Positions 47,600-60,539 of a stretch of DNA of 64,000 bases are shown piece by piece. Both the position numbers and the translations under genes were made by a program. Location of the stretch: assembly GCF_921293095.1 (NCBI RefSeq), contig NC_060247.1:50069111-50133110 (forward strand), read 5' to 3'. Each line of letters begins with the position of its first letter. Position 1 is the first letter of the stretch. The DNA comes from Ischnura elegans. Taxonomy: Eukaryota; Arthropoda; Insecta; Odonata; Coenagrionidae. Below the pieces are notes generated by a model. It saw only the letters and a list, made by a program, of their open reading frames with translations, was not told where the DNA came from and ran no database searches.

Positions 47600-48540
47600 T
47601 GGATTTTGAAGTTTTGTCTAGCTTTTTTCGATTTCAGCCCACTGTGCGCCGCCGCGATAGGAGCCCGACGACGCCTCCTAGAATGCCTCCTTCACCCCCT
47701 GGACCTCTTCCCCCGATGGCCACGTAATGACGGAGGGTGCCAGGCAATGTAGTGCATTGCGCACCCGGCGGATGGTCCGGAGGGCCGTTGCCAAGGATAG
47801 GGATAGGGTTGGAAGGGATGGGACGGGGTAAAACATCTTACCGCTATAGAAGCGGAAAGGGCCCACTAACTAGCGAAACCAGGCATCAGCCATTAATGTT
47901 CCAACGACTTTGGAGGATTTTCCTATTAAAGAGAAAAATCCATCGATCAAATCGTTGGATTATTCATGTACAGTTCGACGATTCTTCTCTACCGCGAGCG
48001 AGCGCTAAAGCAGTCCGTGATCGTTCCCGTGTTGGAAATCGGGAAAACCTGTTGTGGCCGTTTCGGACGGATAGAATTACGGACTCACCTGTAGTATATT
48101 TCACGCTTGATCATTGCTCGATGGCCAAGTATACGAATATTACAAAAGAGGATCCTCAAGTCCACCTCTAAATGTGTTGTCAACCACCGCACATTTAAAT
48201 GGGTTTACAGAATTCGCCACGCGTGTCGCTGGCGGACAAATTGATCCGAGTTTCAGAGGGAAATAAGGTTTAATTAGGAGTGTCAACCGCAATTTACATT
48301 CATGATGATGTGATTTATCAAATTTTATAACTTTTCAATGATATTCCTCGCAATTACAAACATTATAATGAAACATATTGGAAAAATTGGATCGCATTGC
48401 ACTCATCACTGCGCCGCGGATATTTTTGAAAGCCGATTAAAATGCGACCGAAGTGACAGCAGAAATCAGCCTTCTATGAAATGCCATTGGGCCTCCTCTA
48501 TGCAGTCCCCTTGGCCAAGTAGATGGCTTTCACATTCTCT
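47600..48540. repeat. Nested repeat cluster
   Basis: 47650-47965 matches 36960-37165, 48183-48410 matches 6665-6900 in reverse, and 48410-48530 matches 3535-3640 in reverse. A 144-codon frame at 47737-48171 lies in this repeat and has no recognised domain. Confidence 0.7.
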
Positions 48541-51500
48541 TCTCCTGTCTACGTGAGAATATGAAGTGATTGCGCCGTGGATTATTTGTGTTGCTCATCT
48601 GTAAAAACCCATTTTGTAAACGCGGAGATGGAACTTATCGAAGAGAAATTGAAATTTTGTACATACTCCGGCAGCGATTCATTTTTTGCTGAAAATTCGT
48701 TAAAGTAACATTACTGTCCTTCTCAGACATGCTAGCGCATTTCGCCATACCTGTACCCATGTATAAATTTCGGAATCCGTTTTAGCGTCCGTAATTCATG
48801 TTTCCAAGATTAAATGGAATATACTCAGCGAATTATAGGTATTATCATCGTGTATACTACCTTCTACTCAGAAATGCGATTGATCACCTATTTGTTATTC
48901 GTCCGCATTTAGGGGCGATATCTGAACCCAAATCGATTGGCTTGTCTTACTTACCTTTTCCCCAACTGGAAAAATATTAATCATTTTGTCAATGACTACT
49001 CTACTCCACTCATACTTTATGCGTAAAGAAATCAACTCTCTTCCCGTTGAGGTTTTAGTAGCTCCATCATTGAATTACTCAGAAATTGACCACAAACAAT
49101 TTATTGATTCCCGTATTCATTGAAGGATTAAATGACTTTAGTGAGCTCGTTTTAATGGAAACTAATCTTGGGGCGCATTTTTCTTGGGAAATAATATGCT
49201 GTCAAGTTTAGTTGAGGTTTCATATCATTCTTTTGAGAATGAAGTTCAAAACGCTAAATGTGACCGGTTTTGATAGTTACCTATGTCACCTCGGGTGATG
49301 GAACTTGCCGATTAGTGATAATATTCAAGCATTTACCCCAGTATGATCTTTAAGTATATCTTCCACTCGAGAATCGAGAAATCACCCCTCCACATACCAG
49401 CCTTTACGATTGTTTTACTCTCTATGGGAATCGGAATACAAGCTTGGCGACATTTGCTTAGCCGTTGGTGATTACTACCTTAACTAGCGTTTTCGCAGAA
49501 AAATTTTCTTAGGTTACTTAATCGGTTTATATTTTCGTGTATAAATCATTTTTCTGAAGTAAGTCTAGGGCGCATTCTCGATATTTTTATTAGTTTTGCC
49601 GTCATTAATTATTGTCATTCAATTATTAATCGTTAGCCAACCGTTGGTCAATTTGTCTAATGGCTATGCAATGATCATGTTTGATTTTTGGTATTTTGTT
49701 TTCGTAGGTATCCACTCGTTACGCTGCCTCTGTGAAAAGTCTCCCTTCGTGTAGAAAATCTCATAGAAATATTTTTTAATTGTTAAAATAACATCTGAAA
49801 TACAATACCCCCTGCCTGCCTAATTAATTTGGTATTTTATGAAAGTTAACTATTACGTGGTAGAACTCAACGAATCTCATTTTCATTGAGTCCAATATTA
49901 TATTATTCATAGCCATCATGTGACGATTGTTATCCTTTAATGTTCACTGGTCATTGGTATGATGCATGAATATTAATAATAAGCGTACTAACATCAGGAG
50001 GAAATAGGAATACCAAAATAAATGTTTCGGGTGTACCGTACAGCCGTATCGTATAGCGTGAAAGGTTTTTTCTTGTTAAAATTGTGTTTTACTACTTATA
50101 TATATATGAATTTGGTACCTAATGAATTTTTATGTAGTTTCTATTATATTTTATAGATGTAATAAACTTCTCGTTTCCAGTAATTGCTTGTACATATAGT
50201 TAGACCTAAAAATTATTATACTTTCTCCTTGTAGGATTCTCGTTTGATGTGGATTTTTACGGCAGTAATGCATTGATATATTATAGTGGAACTCATATTA
50301 ATGAATTAGGGGGAAGGTGATAGAAACTGGAAAAATTGTTGTCAAGTGTGGTACCGCTTTAATATGTAGTTTTGACTGTATTTCATCTCAACGCGGTAAT
50401 ACCTCCAGTGGTTCTGAGAATTAAAAATGCATGCATTGCTATTTTCGTGAATTTCGCTCGTGGAGATTAGCGAAAATTTAGTACCGAGCGGAAGCGAGCT
50501 CGTGGAAAAATATTGTTCTTTTTGATTCTGATTTATTACCGGTTCAAGGTAGAGCAGCCAGAGATTCTGCCTTGCGGTTTTGCAAAAAAATCCATGGGAG
50601 GTTTCCGAACATAAACTATATATAATGACGTTATGAGCCTCTTCTCAGCTCAATTCTTAATCTGAGCTTCGGTAATTAGAAGAGTAAAGATATTCCCATA
50701 ATCTGTGATTCGGTATTTCGGGAAGCAAAATGTATTCCATTATTTTTATACAAATTCATTTTCGAAAAAAATGTATGTATAAAAAGTAGGGATTATCGAT
50801 TACCAGTGAAAGATGCCATCGGCATTTAGTTAAATCCTTATGAAAACCGTTCGCCTAATTATTTAAAATATATACATGTTTTTTCAGTGAATCGCGGGTT
50901 AACTCAAGCTCGTAACTTTCATAGTTTACGGCTAAGATTTAGAAGTGAAGAAGACATGTTGCGGTTTCATATTTGAGATATGGCGTATGAAAAACTTTAT
51001 CGCTGTTTTTCCACTTTCATCCGTTTGATGTTTTTGTAACGTAGTTTAACACCGAGGTAGTAATTGTATTTTGACGTGGTCTCGTCCTGTGATATACAAA
51101 TCAAAAACATATTCGTACTGTCTAAAAATAAGTAAGTTGTGATTTTCGTAATAAATCTGTCTTATAATCATTTTAATCCAGTCTGCAATGCATTTAATGT
51201 AGGAAATTGTTAAAATTATGGATTGAATCTGTAGAAAATGGAAGCCATGCTCTCCTGAATGAAATCCACGTTGCGGTGAATATTCCTTTTTCCCTTACAC
51301 TTATACGCATTATGAGTGATTTAGTCGCGCTGATTGTGAGTAATATTGCAAGAGACGGAAAACCATATTAAATATTACATGAGACGCATAGTTAATTATG
51401 TGGTCCTTTCAAGTTATTTCTGTGTGCGTAATTTATCAACGAGGCAGCAGATCTTCACTTTTTCTCTCACTGTCTTCCGAAGTAAATATTGTGAGGAAGT

Positions 51501-51680
51501 ATATGTACTTTTTTAGTTTAGCACAAGAAGGAGAATAATTATCGGTGGAGGGAAATTTCCATTTGTTATTCAATTCCTGGAAGTTAAAAGGCCGCTATTT
51601 TCTCGAAATCAATCGAAAATATTGATAAAATTATTTAACGGTGAGCCAGTTGATGAACCGATAACATGGAGAGGATGCTT
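48541..51680. other. No gene seen
   Basis: AT-rich, no family recognised on either strand, no repeats noted. Confidence 0.4.
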
Positions 51681-52266
51681 AATAAGTTATAACGCCAGAG
51701 ATACTCCTTTACTCCCAAGGTTAGTAACATTTTTTTCCTCCACCAATTTCTCGCGGATTTGAATAAACTTTTTTTTGACCATCATCATCGTAAGAATTCG
51801 AGCCAGACGCTCGCATAACGTTTTCAGCTGGAGCGATGGAGGATAACGAGGGGGATAATCCCAATTGCAGACCCTGCGCGTTGGTGCACGGGGAAGGTAG
51901 GTTGATGGTGGAGAATATGCTCGCCGGAAGAGGGAACATTTCCATATGCATCGAGGTCGGCCCACCTCGGAATTCCGTCTCTCTTTTATTATTTTCGTCG
52001 GCGTTTGGAGATGCGATAGTAGAACCACCCTCTCCACGAGTTCAGCCACCCCTGGTGGAAAGTGCGGCAACCCCTTTTGAGGAATCTTAAAGGGGAATCG
52101 TTATATTTTATCCTCTGCCCGGCCGGTGTTTCGCCGTTCGGAAAGGGAAGGAAGCTTATCGCCGCCTCTTTCGGATGAGTATTGAACTCGCCCGAAACCG
52201 CCGCCGTGGTTGCGGATTCGAATCCCCTCTTCGGGGCGCTGCTGTCGTCCGCGATGATTAACATAA
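51681..52266. other. GC-richer island with overlapping open frames, no known protein
   Basis: A 127-codon frame on the minus strand (52070-51687) and an 84-codon frame on the plus strand (51836-52090) overlap. Neither shows a recognisable domain. The base composition differs from its AT-rich neighbours. It could be an exon or promoter island; I cannot decide. Confidence 0.25.
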
Positions 52267-53990
52267 TGGTGAATCGAAGTGATGGATCGCGGGTTTATGG
52301 TTTCAACTAAAAATAAATGGTAGCTGTGACATATTAATGGTAAATTACCGGATAGGTTTCTCGGTATCGCCCGCGAGTAGATAACAGTGATAGCGACGTG
52401 TTGCCTACATTATTACAGATTTATTTAGATCTGGTGGAAAGGAAAAATAATGTTAATAGTGTAAAAACAGCTGTACACCCTTAATATAAAAACAATTGAA
52501 CGTATAGTTTTTGCATTATTTTCGTATAAAATTTCTCTGTAATCTCTACTTATCGTTTTCTCGAACTCACCTCAATAGAAAATCACGTTGAATGGAATTC
52601 CAATTTGATTAAAAACCCTATAAATAAAGATAATATTGCAACGACTATCTTTAATTATAGATTAAAATAATATCACATATATAAACAAAAAATATGCTCC
52701 CAGTGTTATGGGATTAGGGACTCAAAAGCCCCCAGATTCGTTTCGTGGCTACGCTGGTACATTTAGCGTTACTGTTGCGTTAATGTACGTAATTGAAACA
52801 TTAAAAAACATTGAAACAAAAAAAACATTAAAAAACATATATTTCAAATTCCTCGGCCGCAATGTAGGTTTTAGCTGGCAAAAATTATTAAGCATTTTCC
52901 AATCGCTTTCATATGGTGTAAAGTATGCGATAGACCTTTGAGTCCATGACATCAAAGGTGACAATCCGTATTGATGCCATTAATTGTATTTTTCTCGGGA
53001 AATACGTTCACCGCCTCATCCTTTTCAGGGATCGTAATACATTGGATTTGGCGAGGACAATTGCTATCACCATAATTTGGCGTTTCATTAATGTTGTTTG
53101 TTAAAAACATTTTTCAGAATATCTGGTGTACTCTCCTCAGCTTATACCCAAGATTCGGCCGGCAGGTAATTGTTTTTTTTTTTAGATTTTTCAATTTTTT
53201 TAAATTGAAGGGGTAACATGTGATGTGTGTGCTTTTGATCTCATGAAAGCGTAGGATCTCGGAAACACCGTCAGCTTTGATTTAATTAATGTAAAATTTC
53301 CCCGGAAATGCAGTCACTTCCTCGTCCCCTCGGGAAAGTGCATATGAGGTTGGACAAGAGAGAATCAATTCATCTGTAATTTTGCTTGTCATACCTACGC
53401 CTACGTATGAGTAATTTAATTATTTAATAATTAAATTTACATTCCTCTGCGAAAATCCAAGTATTTTTATTCAGGTAATAAGTTACGTGTTAGCTGTTTT
53501 CCAGCTATTTTTCAATTATCATTCGTAATTAATTAGGGAAACATGCGACGTTTACTTTTAGTCTGTGTAATTTGTGGGAGTATATATTGTCTTCGGTGGA
53601 GGAGTATTGCTACCTCCTTAAATACGTGTTTTAAGCATGAGCAATTTGAAACATTTTTGAAAAAAAATCGCTTTACCTTTCTATTTAAGCTTTACCCCGC
53701 TCAAGATATGTTTACTTATTTTCAGCTTCTTTTAATTATGAGAGAGGTTTTATTCAGAAAAAAAACCATACGAGTGAAAGGCGGGTAATGCGCAGGTAGG
53801 GCAATTGCGCGTCCTCCGCACCACAATCTGAAGTCATTTCTGGCCGTAACTTGTTAGTTTAAGGTTAGTCGCAATCTCATTTACTAAACTGCCTCAGTTG
53901 ATTCTCTCGCCAAGTGTGCACTGTGGAGAGACAGCCGGAAAACTCGCTGACTAGGTTGAGCATAGACATGTCTTGATCTTTGTGCCGAAA
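52267..53990. other. No gene; degenerate repeat at 53.0-53.4 kb
   Basis: 53130-53390 contains blocks (CACTTCCTCGTCCCCTCGGG, then GAAAGTGCATATGAGG) like those repeated at 61.0-61.95 kb. Otherwise nothing. Confidence 0.4.
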
Positions 53991-54024
53991 AAAGAGAATT
54001 TTTCTTCAATGCAGCGTGGATAGT

Positions 54025-54399
54025 GTGTGAAACATTGCGTCCATTCCCATTCAAAACAAAAGAAGAGACATGCTGACTTCTGGAAGTGTTCTGATCCATG
54101 ACAACGCCCGTCATCTCAACGCTGATGAAGCCCAACCTATCTTTGACCAATTTCAATGGGCCATTTTCGATCACCCGCTGTGCAATGCCGACCTAGTGCC
54201 GTGTGACTTCCATCTTTACGCTGAAATGAAGATGCGGCTAGATGTCAAGCGTTTTCAAACGGGCGATGAGCTTCAGGACAAAGACATAATTCATTGGAAG
54301 GCGGCAACATTCCATGAAGGAGGTAAAGTAAAGCTTGTCCACTGGCACGACCAATTCCTCAATCGCCGACGTCATTATGTCGAAAGGACACCACAATAG
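54025..54399 (+). pseudogene. Mariner transposase C-terminal relic
   Basis: The plus frame reads IQNKRRDMLTSGSVLIHDNA, then RHLNADEAQPIFDQFQWAIF, then DHPLCNADLVPCDFHLY, then RLDVKRFQTGDELQ. The second and third catalytic aspartates (HDNAR and PCD) are exactly 34 residues apart, the D34D spacing of mariner. The N-terminal half is missing and no terminal repeats were found. Confidence 0.85.
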
Positions 54400-54979
54400 G
54401 GTAGTTTCCTTCATCAAAGAAAATGAAAGGCATTGATTGCGATTCGTTACCCACCATTAGTGTATTCATAATACACAAATTATTTGGTTTTTGAAATACC
54501 GGTTTAGACGAATGGCAAGGGTCAAATTTTATCCTCATTTGAAAAAGGCCAGATTGGCGCCCATGCGATTCCACTCCGCATGACGTCACAGGGACCTAGT
54601 TTCTACACGAGAGGATAGGAGTTATACATCGTCTGAGGTTACCAATGCATGCATGAGGCACAGAGCTCAGGGAAACGTGTCTTAATAATCACCTATTAAA
54701 ACTGGCTAAGTTCGGAAAGTTTTCTTCGTTTGATAAGGTATTAATAAACCTTTTTTAAGCCAAGCGCTACCATTCAGCAAGGTACTCAGCTATCCCCTAG
54801 CATCCTGCGACGTATCAGCGCTAAGCCTCGCCTCAAGGTCACCTCACCGGGCGGGAGGGGGAACCAGAAATACGACGTACGGAGATATTTCCCGGCATTC
54901 ATACTTAAGCGTCGCGTTTTCGCGCGCTTGAAAATTTTCACTTTTCATTTAATCGCGAAAAATAGATGTTGTCATTTGA
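54393..54979 (-). repeat. 585-bp repeat, copy B
   Basis: Reverse complement of 41123-41707. It abuts the mariner relic directly, with the end of the open frame running into it. Confidence 0.85.
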
Positions 54980-56599
54980 AAATCTAAAAGCGTGAAATAC
55001 GTACTCCAGGAGTAATAATCTTTCGATTAAAGCAATAAAAAATAATAGGAAACCACCCTATTGTGCTCAACATTTAGTAGTGAAATAATTTTTAATCAAT
55101 CACTTCGTCTTCTGATCATGACCCATCGGAGGTTGAAAACAAAATGGCCCTCGTACCTGGGTAACATGCGATAGAACTTTGGGCCAAGCAATACGTACAA
55201 AATAAAAAAGAATTGATTTGATTTAATTTATGCAATCCTTCCCCTAAAAAGCAGCCAGGATTTACTGCCTCTTTCCTTTGATATGTAATTGGTTTCATTG
55301 GAGTTTTATCATTAATTAAGCTAATATATAATGGCAAATCGATATGCCACTGACTGACTCATCAATATTCGCAGCCCAAACTGTGATAGGTGTGGGTATT
55401 TGGCTTATTGGACGCAAAAGTAAAAAAAAATTCATCGGGAGAAAAAATCTGAAAACTTGAAAAAGTCGATTAGTTTTCGAGATATATCGACTTGAATTAA
55501 CATGGGAGCCTTATGGGACTAAAACTTTTTCGCTTTCATTCTATGTTTTTAAACGTCTGAGGAACATGATAATCAATGGACATAAAGTAGATTTTTTGGT
55601 CGATTTTTTGGTATAGTTGCCATAGCGACAAATTGATATTCAGTATTTTTTATTATTTTTTGAACGTTTTCTATGCTTTTCTTATGGAAAAAGTTTAGGA
55701 ATTTTTTTGACCAACTTTCAATAATCGTACGACAAATTCCTTGACTTATTTGGTAGAGAATTTTTTGGTTGATTTTTTGGCTATCTTGGAATTTTCGTAC
55801 GTCGAAACAATTCCGAGGAATAAACGATTTCGATTTTACATTGTCGTGATGGGCGAATATTCAAATTCGGATTTCGGCCTTGAGACATGTGCCATGTGAA
55901 AATTTGGAATCTCCTAGAAAAACCGTAAAGGGTACTTCGTACCCTTACGTTTGAGCTCACTTTCTCCGTATCCCTCTTGGTTAATTAATAATTAAATTCC
56001 GAAAAATGTCCTGCACGCGAAAAATCATTGTCGCCATTTTTTTGTGGAGCATACAACCTTGAATATCTTAGCAACCATTTCAGCTAGATGGATGAAATTT
56101 TCAGGGTAATAGCATCATTAAAATAGTCAACTTTTGCAATGGTGATGATTCCGCTCGATCGATTCATGTGCGAGTTATATCGATACCAATCTCCTTGGAT
56201 ACGCTTTAATCGCTAATAACTTTTTTGTTAATTAAGTTTTGAACATGGAAGTCATACACAATACAACTGATAATGTGTTTCATCCGACAAAAGTTAAATC
56301 AAGCGGATCGATTGATTAGACTCGAAGTTATGATCGATACAAGGTTGTATTCGATTGAGCCTTTTTTTGGGCTTATTTACATAGTTACGGGGATAAAAAT
56401 TTTAACAATATGTAAGGAAAAGCATGAATTATGCGCACACATAAATTATTTAGATGAATTACGTTTCCTAATGAAGATACATCGATATGAATTTATACCT
56501 TTTTGTATTAGGCCCCCGTAAGAAATACACGCATCCCGTCTATCTACGTCACCAATATAAGAACATAGGCTAAATTTTGAAAGCGGGGATAGTAGAGAA
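54980..56599. other. No gene; older degenerate repeat-like sequence
   Basis: Stretches around 56060-56200 faintly echo the 312-bp array downstream, suggesting very old units. No open frame with a known domain. Confidence 0.35.
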
Positions 56600-57236
56600 G
56601 GTAGGGGTAACGCATTGACCAAAGAATGGAAGGGATATCAATAGGATTCCGGATTTTACAGTACAGATGTCACTATTGTCTAAAGTACGATTCGATTAGT
56701 ATAGCAAATATGCAAATTGGCATAACTTGATTAGCGTATACGTTAGACCAATGAAACTTGGTGAACGGGTACATCTTGGTATTCCTCACAATACTCAATT
56801 GTAATATGTTTTGTATATGGTCTCACATGCGATATATATCGAATCTACTTTTTCTTAAAATATATCGAATTGCTATAACATGTAGGATTTAACATCCAAG
56901 GACATAGTTGACTAGGGATTAAATAGAAGATACCCATAGACTGGATTTCAAACCAATAGCATTGCGGATTTTACAGTACAGATGTCAGTATGATCGAAAA
57001 ATCGATTCAATTATTATAGCAAATACACAAATTGGTATAACTTGAAAAGTATAACCGTTGGACCTATGAAATTTGGCGAATGTGCACATCTTGGTATTCC
57101 TCACAATGCCCAATAGAAATATGTTTTGTATGTAGTCTAACGTGCGATATATATCGAATCTACTTTTTCTTCAAATATATCGAACTGCTATAACATATAG
57201 GGTTTTACATCCAAGGGCATAGTTGACCAGGTATTA

Positions 57237-58700
57237 AGCCGATGTCCCACGGTCAAATTTGCGTCAAAATATTTTGATCAAAATTTTTGTCCAAAAATTT
57301 TGATGCAAATATTTTGATACAACTGGACTGGGGGTGTCCCACGATGCATCTCATTTTGATCAAAAACAAACGAAAGACGATATTTATGTAAACAACTAGG
57401 AAACTTGTGGAGGTGGAGGATTCTTTCTTTTTAAGCAGGCGAAATTGTTTGAACAGGCCTCTTGAACATTAAAGATGCGAAAAAAAGAAAACAGAAGGAA
57501 TGCTGAACTTGGCCTTGGCTGGAAAAGGGGTATGAAAGCGTTGGAATAAGCATGCTAAACATGTTGGAGAAGGAGTTGGTCGCCGATGTTCCCGTTTATT
57601 ATCGATAATAATTGACGACAAGTCAGGATATTTTCATGTCCCTTATCAGCAAGGTTGAGGGCAGAATAAAACGCCAGGATACAAACGTGAGGCAGTTTAT
57701 TCCCGCGAGGAAAATGTTATTAATAAATGATGGACATTGTGGTTGAGGAGATGTTATGAATAGTGCTGTAAGCGTGCATTTAAATCACATTTTTCTCTCC
57801 TAATCTAGCAGTTTATAAAATAAGGTCCTTATCCTATAACCATAGTAATAGAAACGGGCAGCTGTAGTGTTTCACAGGTACAATCGTCAGTTCATATGAG
57901 TCATTTCTCCAGCTGCTCGCTCGCATTTTATGCCTTCCATAAAGCGTAAAATTCGGCCTCGAAACCTTAAGTAAATCTTTCATTATTTCCAAAACATCCC
58001 TCCTGGGATTGCGATTCTAAAGATCGCTTCCTTTCTATTTAAGATCAACTGATTATTACGGATTTCCTAGTTGAGAGCTTCCATCGCCTATCACTAAGAC
58101 AAATTTTTGCTCATATTTACCTTTAGGGCCACACCAGGCGATGAAATAGACGATCACGAACGTATATATAAATTTGAAATAATGTTTTGTGAATTCACTT
58201 CGTGGTATGGTGATATTATAAATTTAAAACTAAACCTTTTAGTATTCCATACAATACTAATGAAAAAACTCAACCGGTTTCGATCTTTTCAGGTCCTTAT
58301 CTAGAGGTTTACGATTAAGATAACGACCTGAAAAGGTGGAAACCGGTTGGGTTTTTAATGCATACTGTGTGGAATACAACAAAGTTTATTTTTGTGTCCA
58401 TAATATACATAATTATTAATTAAAATACTCATGCAGACGATAAATAAGTTTAACGTATTTGGCCTGTGTGTCAGCGCTTGGCGATGCTTTTTTGTCAAAG
58501 GCCCCGTGATTGGTTGGTTTCATCCAATTGGATGAAAATTTAGAACCTGTCCTATCCATTTGTACAAATCGGTGATTTGTACAAACGATAGGACCAAAAG
58601 CCAGTTGGACAAAATTTTGACCGTGGGACAGGGTGCGCGTCAGTTGCATCAAATTTTGATCAAAATATTTTGACGCAAATTTGACCGTGGGACATCGGCT
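57237..58700. mobile_element. Harbinger-like non-autonomous element, 1464 bp
   Basis: The inverted ends begin AGCCGATGTCCCACGGTCAA and stay nearly perfect for about 50 bases (continuing ATTTGCGTCAAAATATTTTG). It is flanked by TTA on both sides (57234-57236 and 58701-58703), the 3-bp target typical of PIF/Harbinger. The flanking array unit continues uninterrupted once the element is removed. No transposase is seen inside. Confidence 0.85.
58262..58375. repeat. Hairpin inside the harbinger-like element
   Basis: AACTCAACCGGTTTCGATCT, then TTTCAGGTC, is mirrored by GACCTGAAAAGGTGGAAACC, then GGTTGGGTT. It has arms of about 30 bases and resembles a separate, older MITE nested within the larger element. 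Confidence 0.7.
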
Positions 58701-59640
58701 TTACATAGTAGATACCCATAGACTGAAAGTTAAACCAATAGCATTGCGGATTTTACAGTACAGATGTCAGTATGATCGAAAAGTCGATTCGATTATTATA
58801 GCAAATACGTAAATTGGCATAACTTCAATAGTTTTTCCGTTGGACCAATGAAATTTGGTGAATGGGTACATATTGGTATTCCTCACAATGCCCAATGGAA
58901 ACATTTTTTGTGTATAGTTTCTCATTCGATATATATCGAATCTGCTTTTTCTTAAAATATATGGAATTGTTATAACACATAGGAATTTACATCAACGGGC
59001 AAAGTTGACTAGGAATTATATGGTAAATGGCCATATACCGGAATTAAAATCAAAAGCATTGCGGATTTTATATTACAGATGCAGTATAGTCGAAATATCA
59101 ATTCAATTATTATAGAAAATACGCAAATTGGCATAACTTGATTCGTATATCCGTTGGACCAATGAAATTTGGTGAATGTGCACATCCTGGTATTCTTCAC
59201 AAACCCCAATGGAAATATGTTTTGCATGTTTTGTCTCATTAGATATATATCGATTCAGCGTTTTCTTAAAATATGTCGAATTGCTATAATATGCAGGATT
59301 TTACATCCGCGGGCGTATTTGACCATGAATTATAGGGTAGATGACCAAACGGGAAGATAAATCAATAGGATTACGAAATTTTAACTTCACGTGTCAGTAT
59401 ACTTATAATTCGATGATTACGGTAGCAAATATGCAATTTTTCGTATCTGTCTAACTATTCATGTTAAACCGAAGAAATTTTATGAATATGTTTATTATAG
59501 CATTGTTCATGCTGCACCAATTAAATATATTTGCTTTCCAAGCTCCCATTCGACACATATCGAATCTACGTTTTTGTAAAATATATCGAACTGCTATTAC
59601 TTACCGAATATAACATCAACGGGGACAGTTGAACATTCTT

Positions 59641-60539
59641 CGGTTCTTTCTCCAATTCAAGTTTCATAACCGTATTAATATATTTATTGTAATCAATGCG
59701 TTTTGTTGTTATAAACCTTCCTTAGATCCAAAAATTGACACCATTGAGAGACATACATCGTCAGAGAAATCCGAACATTACTTCATTATTCGAGACATAA
59801 TTATTGGGATAATCATTTCATTAGTCTCTGTTCGTTTATTTTCTAAAAATGCTGTTTTTAATTTCATTAAGTTTGCTGTATGCAAACATTATAAATCAAA
59901 AATAGGTGAGTAAATCAAGAGGTGATACAATCCTAGGGTAATGGCTGAAATACGATAAATCGCTTAAGTTCATCTACCATACACTATATTTTTTTTATAT
60001 TGCGTAAATCATTCATAATAAAACGGTTCCCCGAAGCATTGATCACCGTGGTTACTAAGATGGTCTTAAGTATTGTTGACAGTGAATGAGCGTATTGCCC
60101 GCATATTTCACTCATTTAAACGATATTTGGGGTGTTTCTTTCGCTTTTTGAACCACTTATGGGCACATGACTCGGAAACATGTGACACAACTATGTTCCC
60201 CCCCCCCTATTTACCCGCTTGATGAATTCAAGCGCCCAATCGACTCGTCCTATATATAAATTTACGCTTCATGAGTACAAGTTATTGAAATTAAGTATTA
60301 GTTATAAAGTAAATTAAAATGTTTCTTGCACTATCCATGTTTTGGTCCGTGTGTGATCGTAAAGCTTTTTTTCAGCATTGTATTAAACAAACGTTTATCC
60401 ATGGTGAAGAACACCTACCTACCGAGGAATACCTTGAAAATCACACAATGTGTTGAAACCATGGTCGGTTGTTGAGTGTTGAATTAAAAAGTGTGGAAAT
60501 GACCATTTGTGTTCTTCATTATGGATATAGCGAACTTCC
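59641..60539. other. No gene seen
   Basis: A 94-codon frame at 59629-59913 shows a hydrophobic stretch but no known family. Nothing else. Confidence 0.35.

Larger units (their letters stand above)
56600..59640 (+). repeat. Tandem array of about 312-bp units, split by an insertion
   Basis: Five units are recognised by CAGATGTCA-type blocks near 56662, 56976, 58758, 59073 and 59383, and by ATATATATCGAATC blocks near 56829, 57143, 58926, 59240 and 59551. Spacing is 311-314 bases once the 57237-58700 insertion is removed. The units are diverged. Confidence 0.85.

Noticed and set aside
47737-48171. 144-codon open frame
   Set aside because: It lies in a dispersed repeat shared with 37.0 kb and 6.6 kb and has no protein domain.
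52190-52240. B-box-like GGATTCGAATCCC
   Set aside because: The motif is isolated with no A box; a chance palindrome is as likely.
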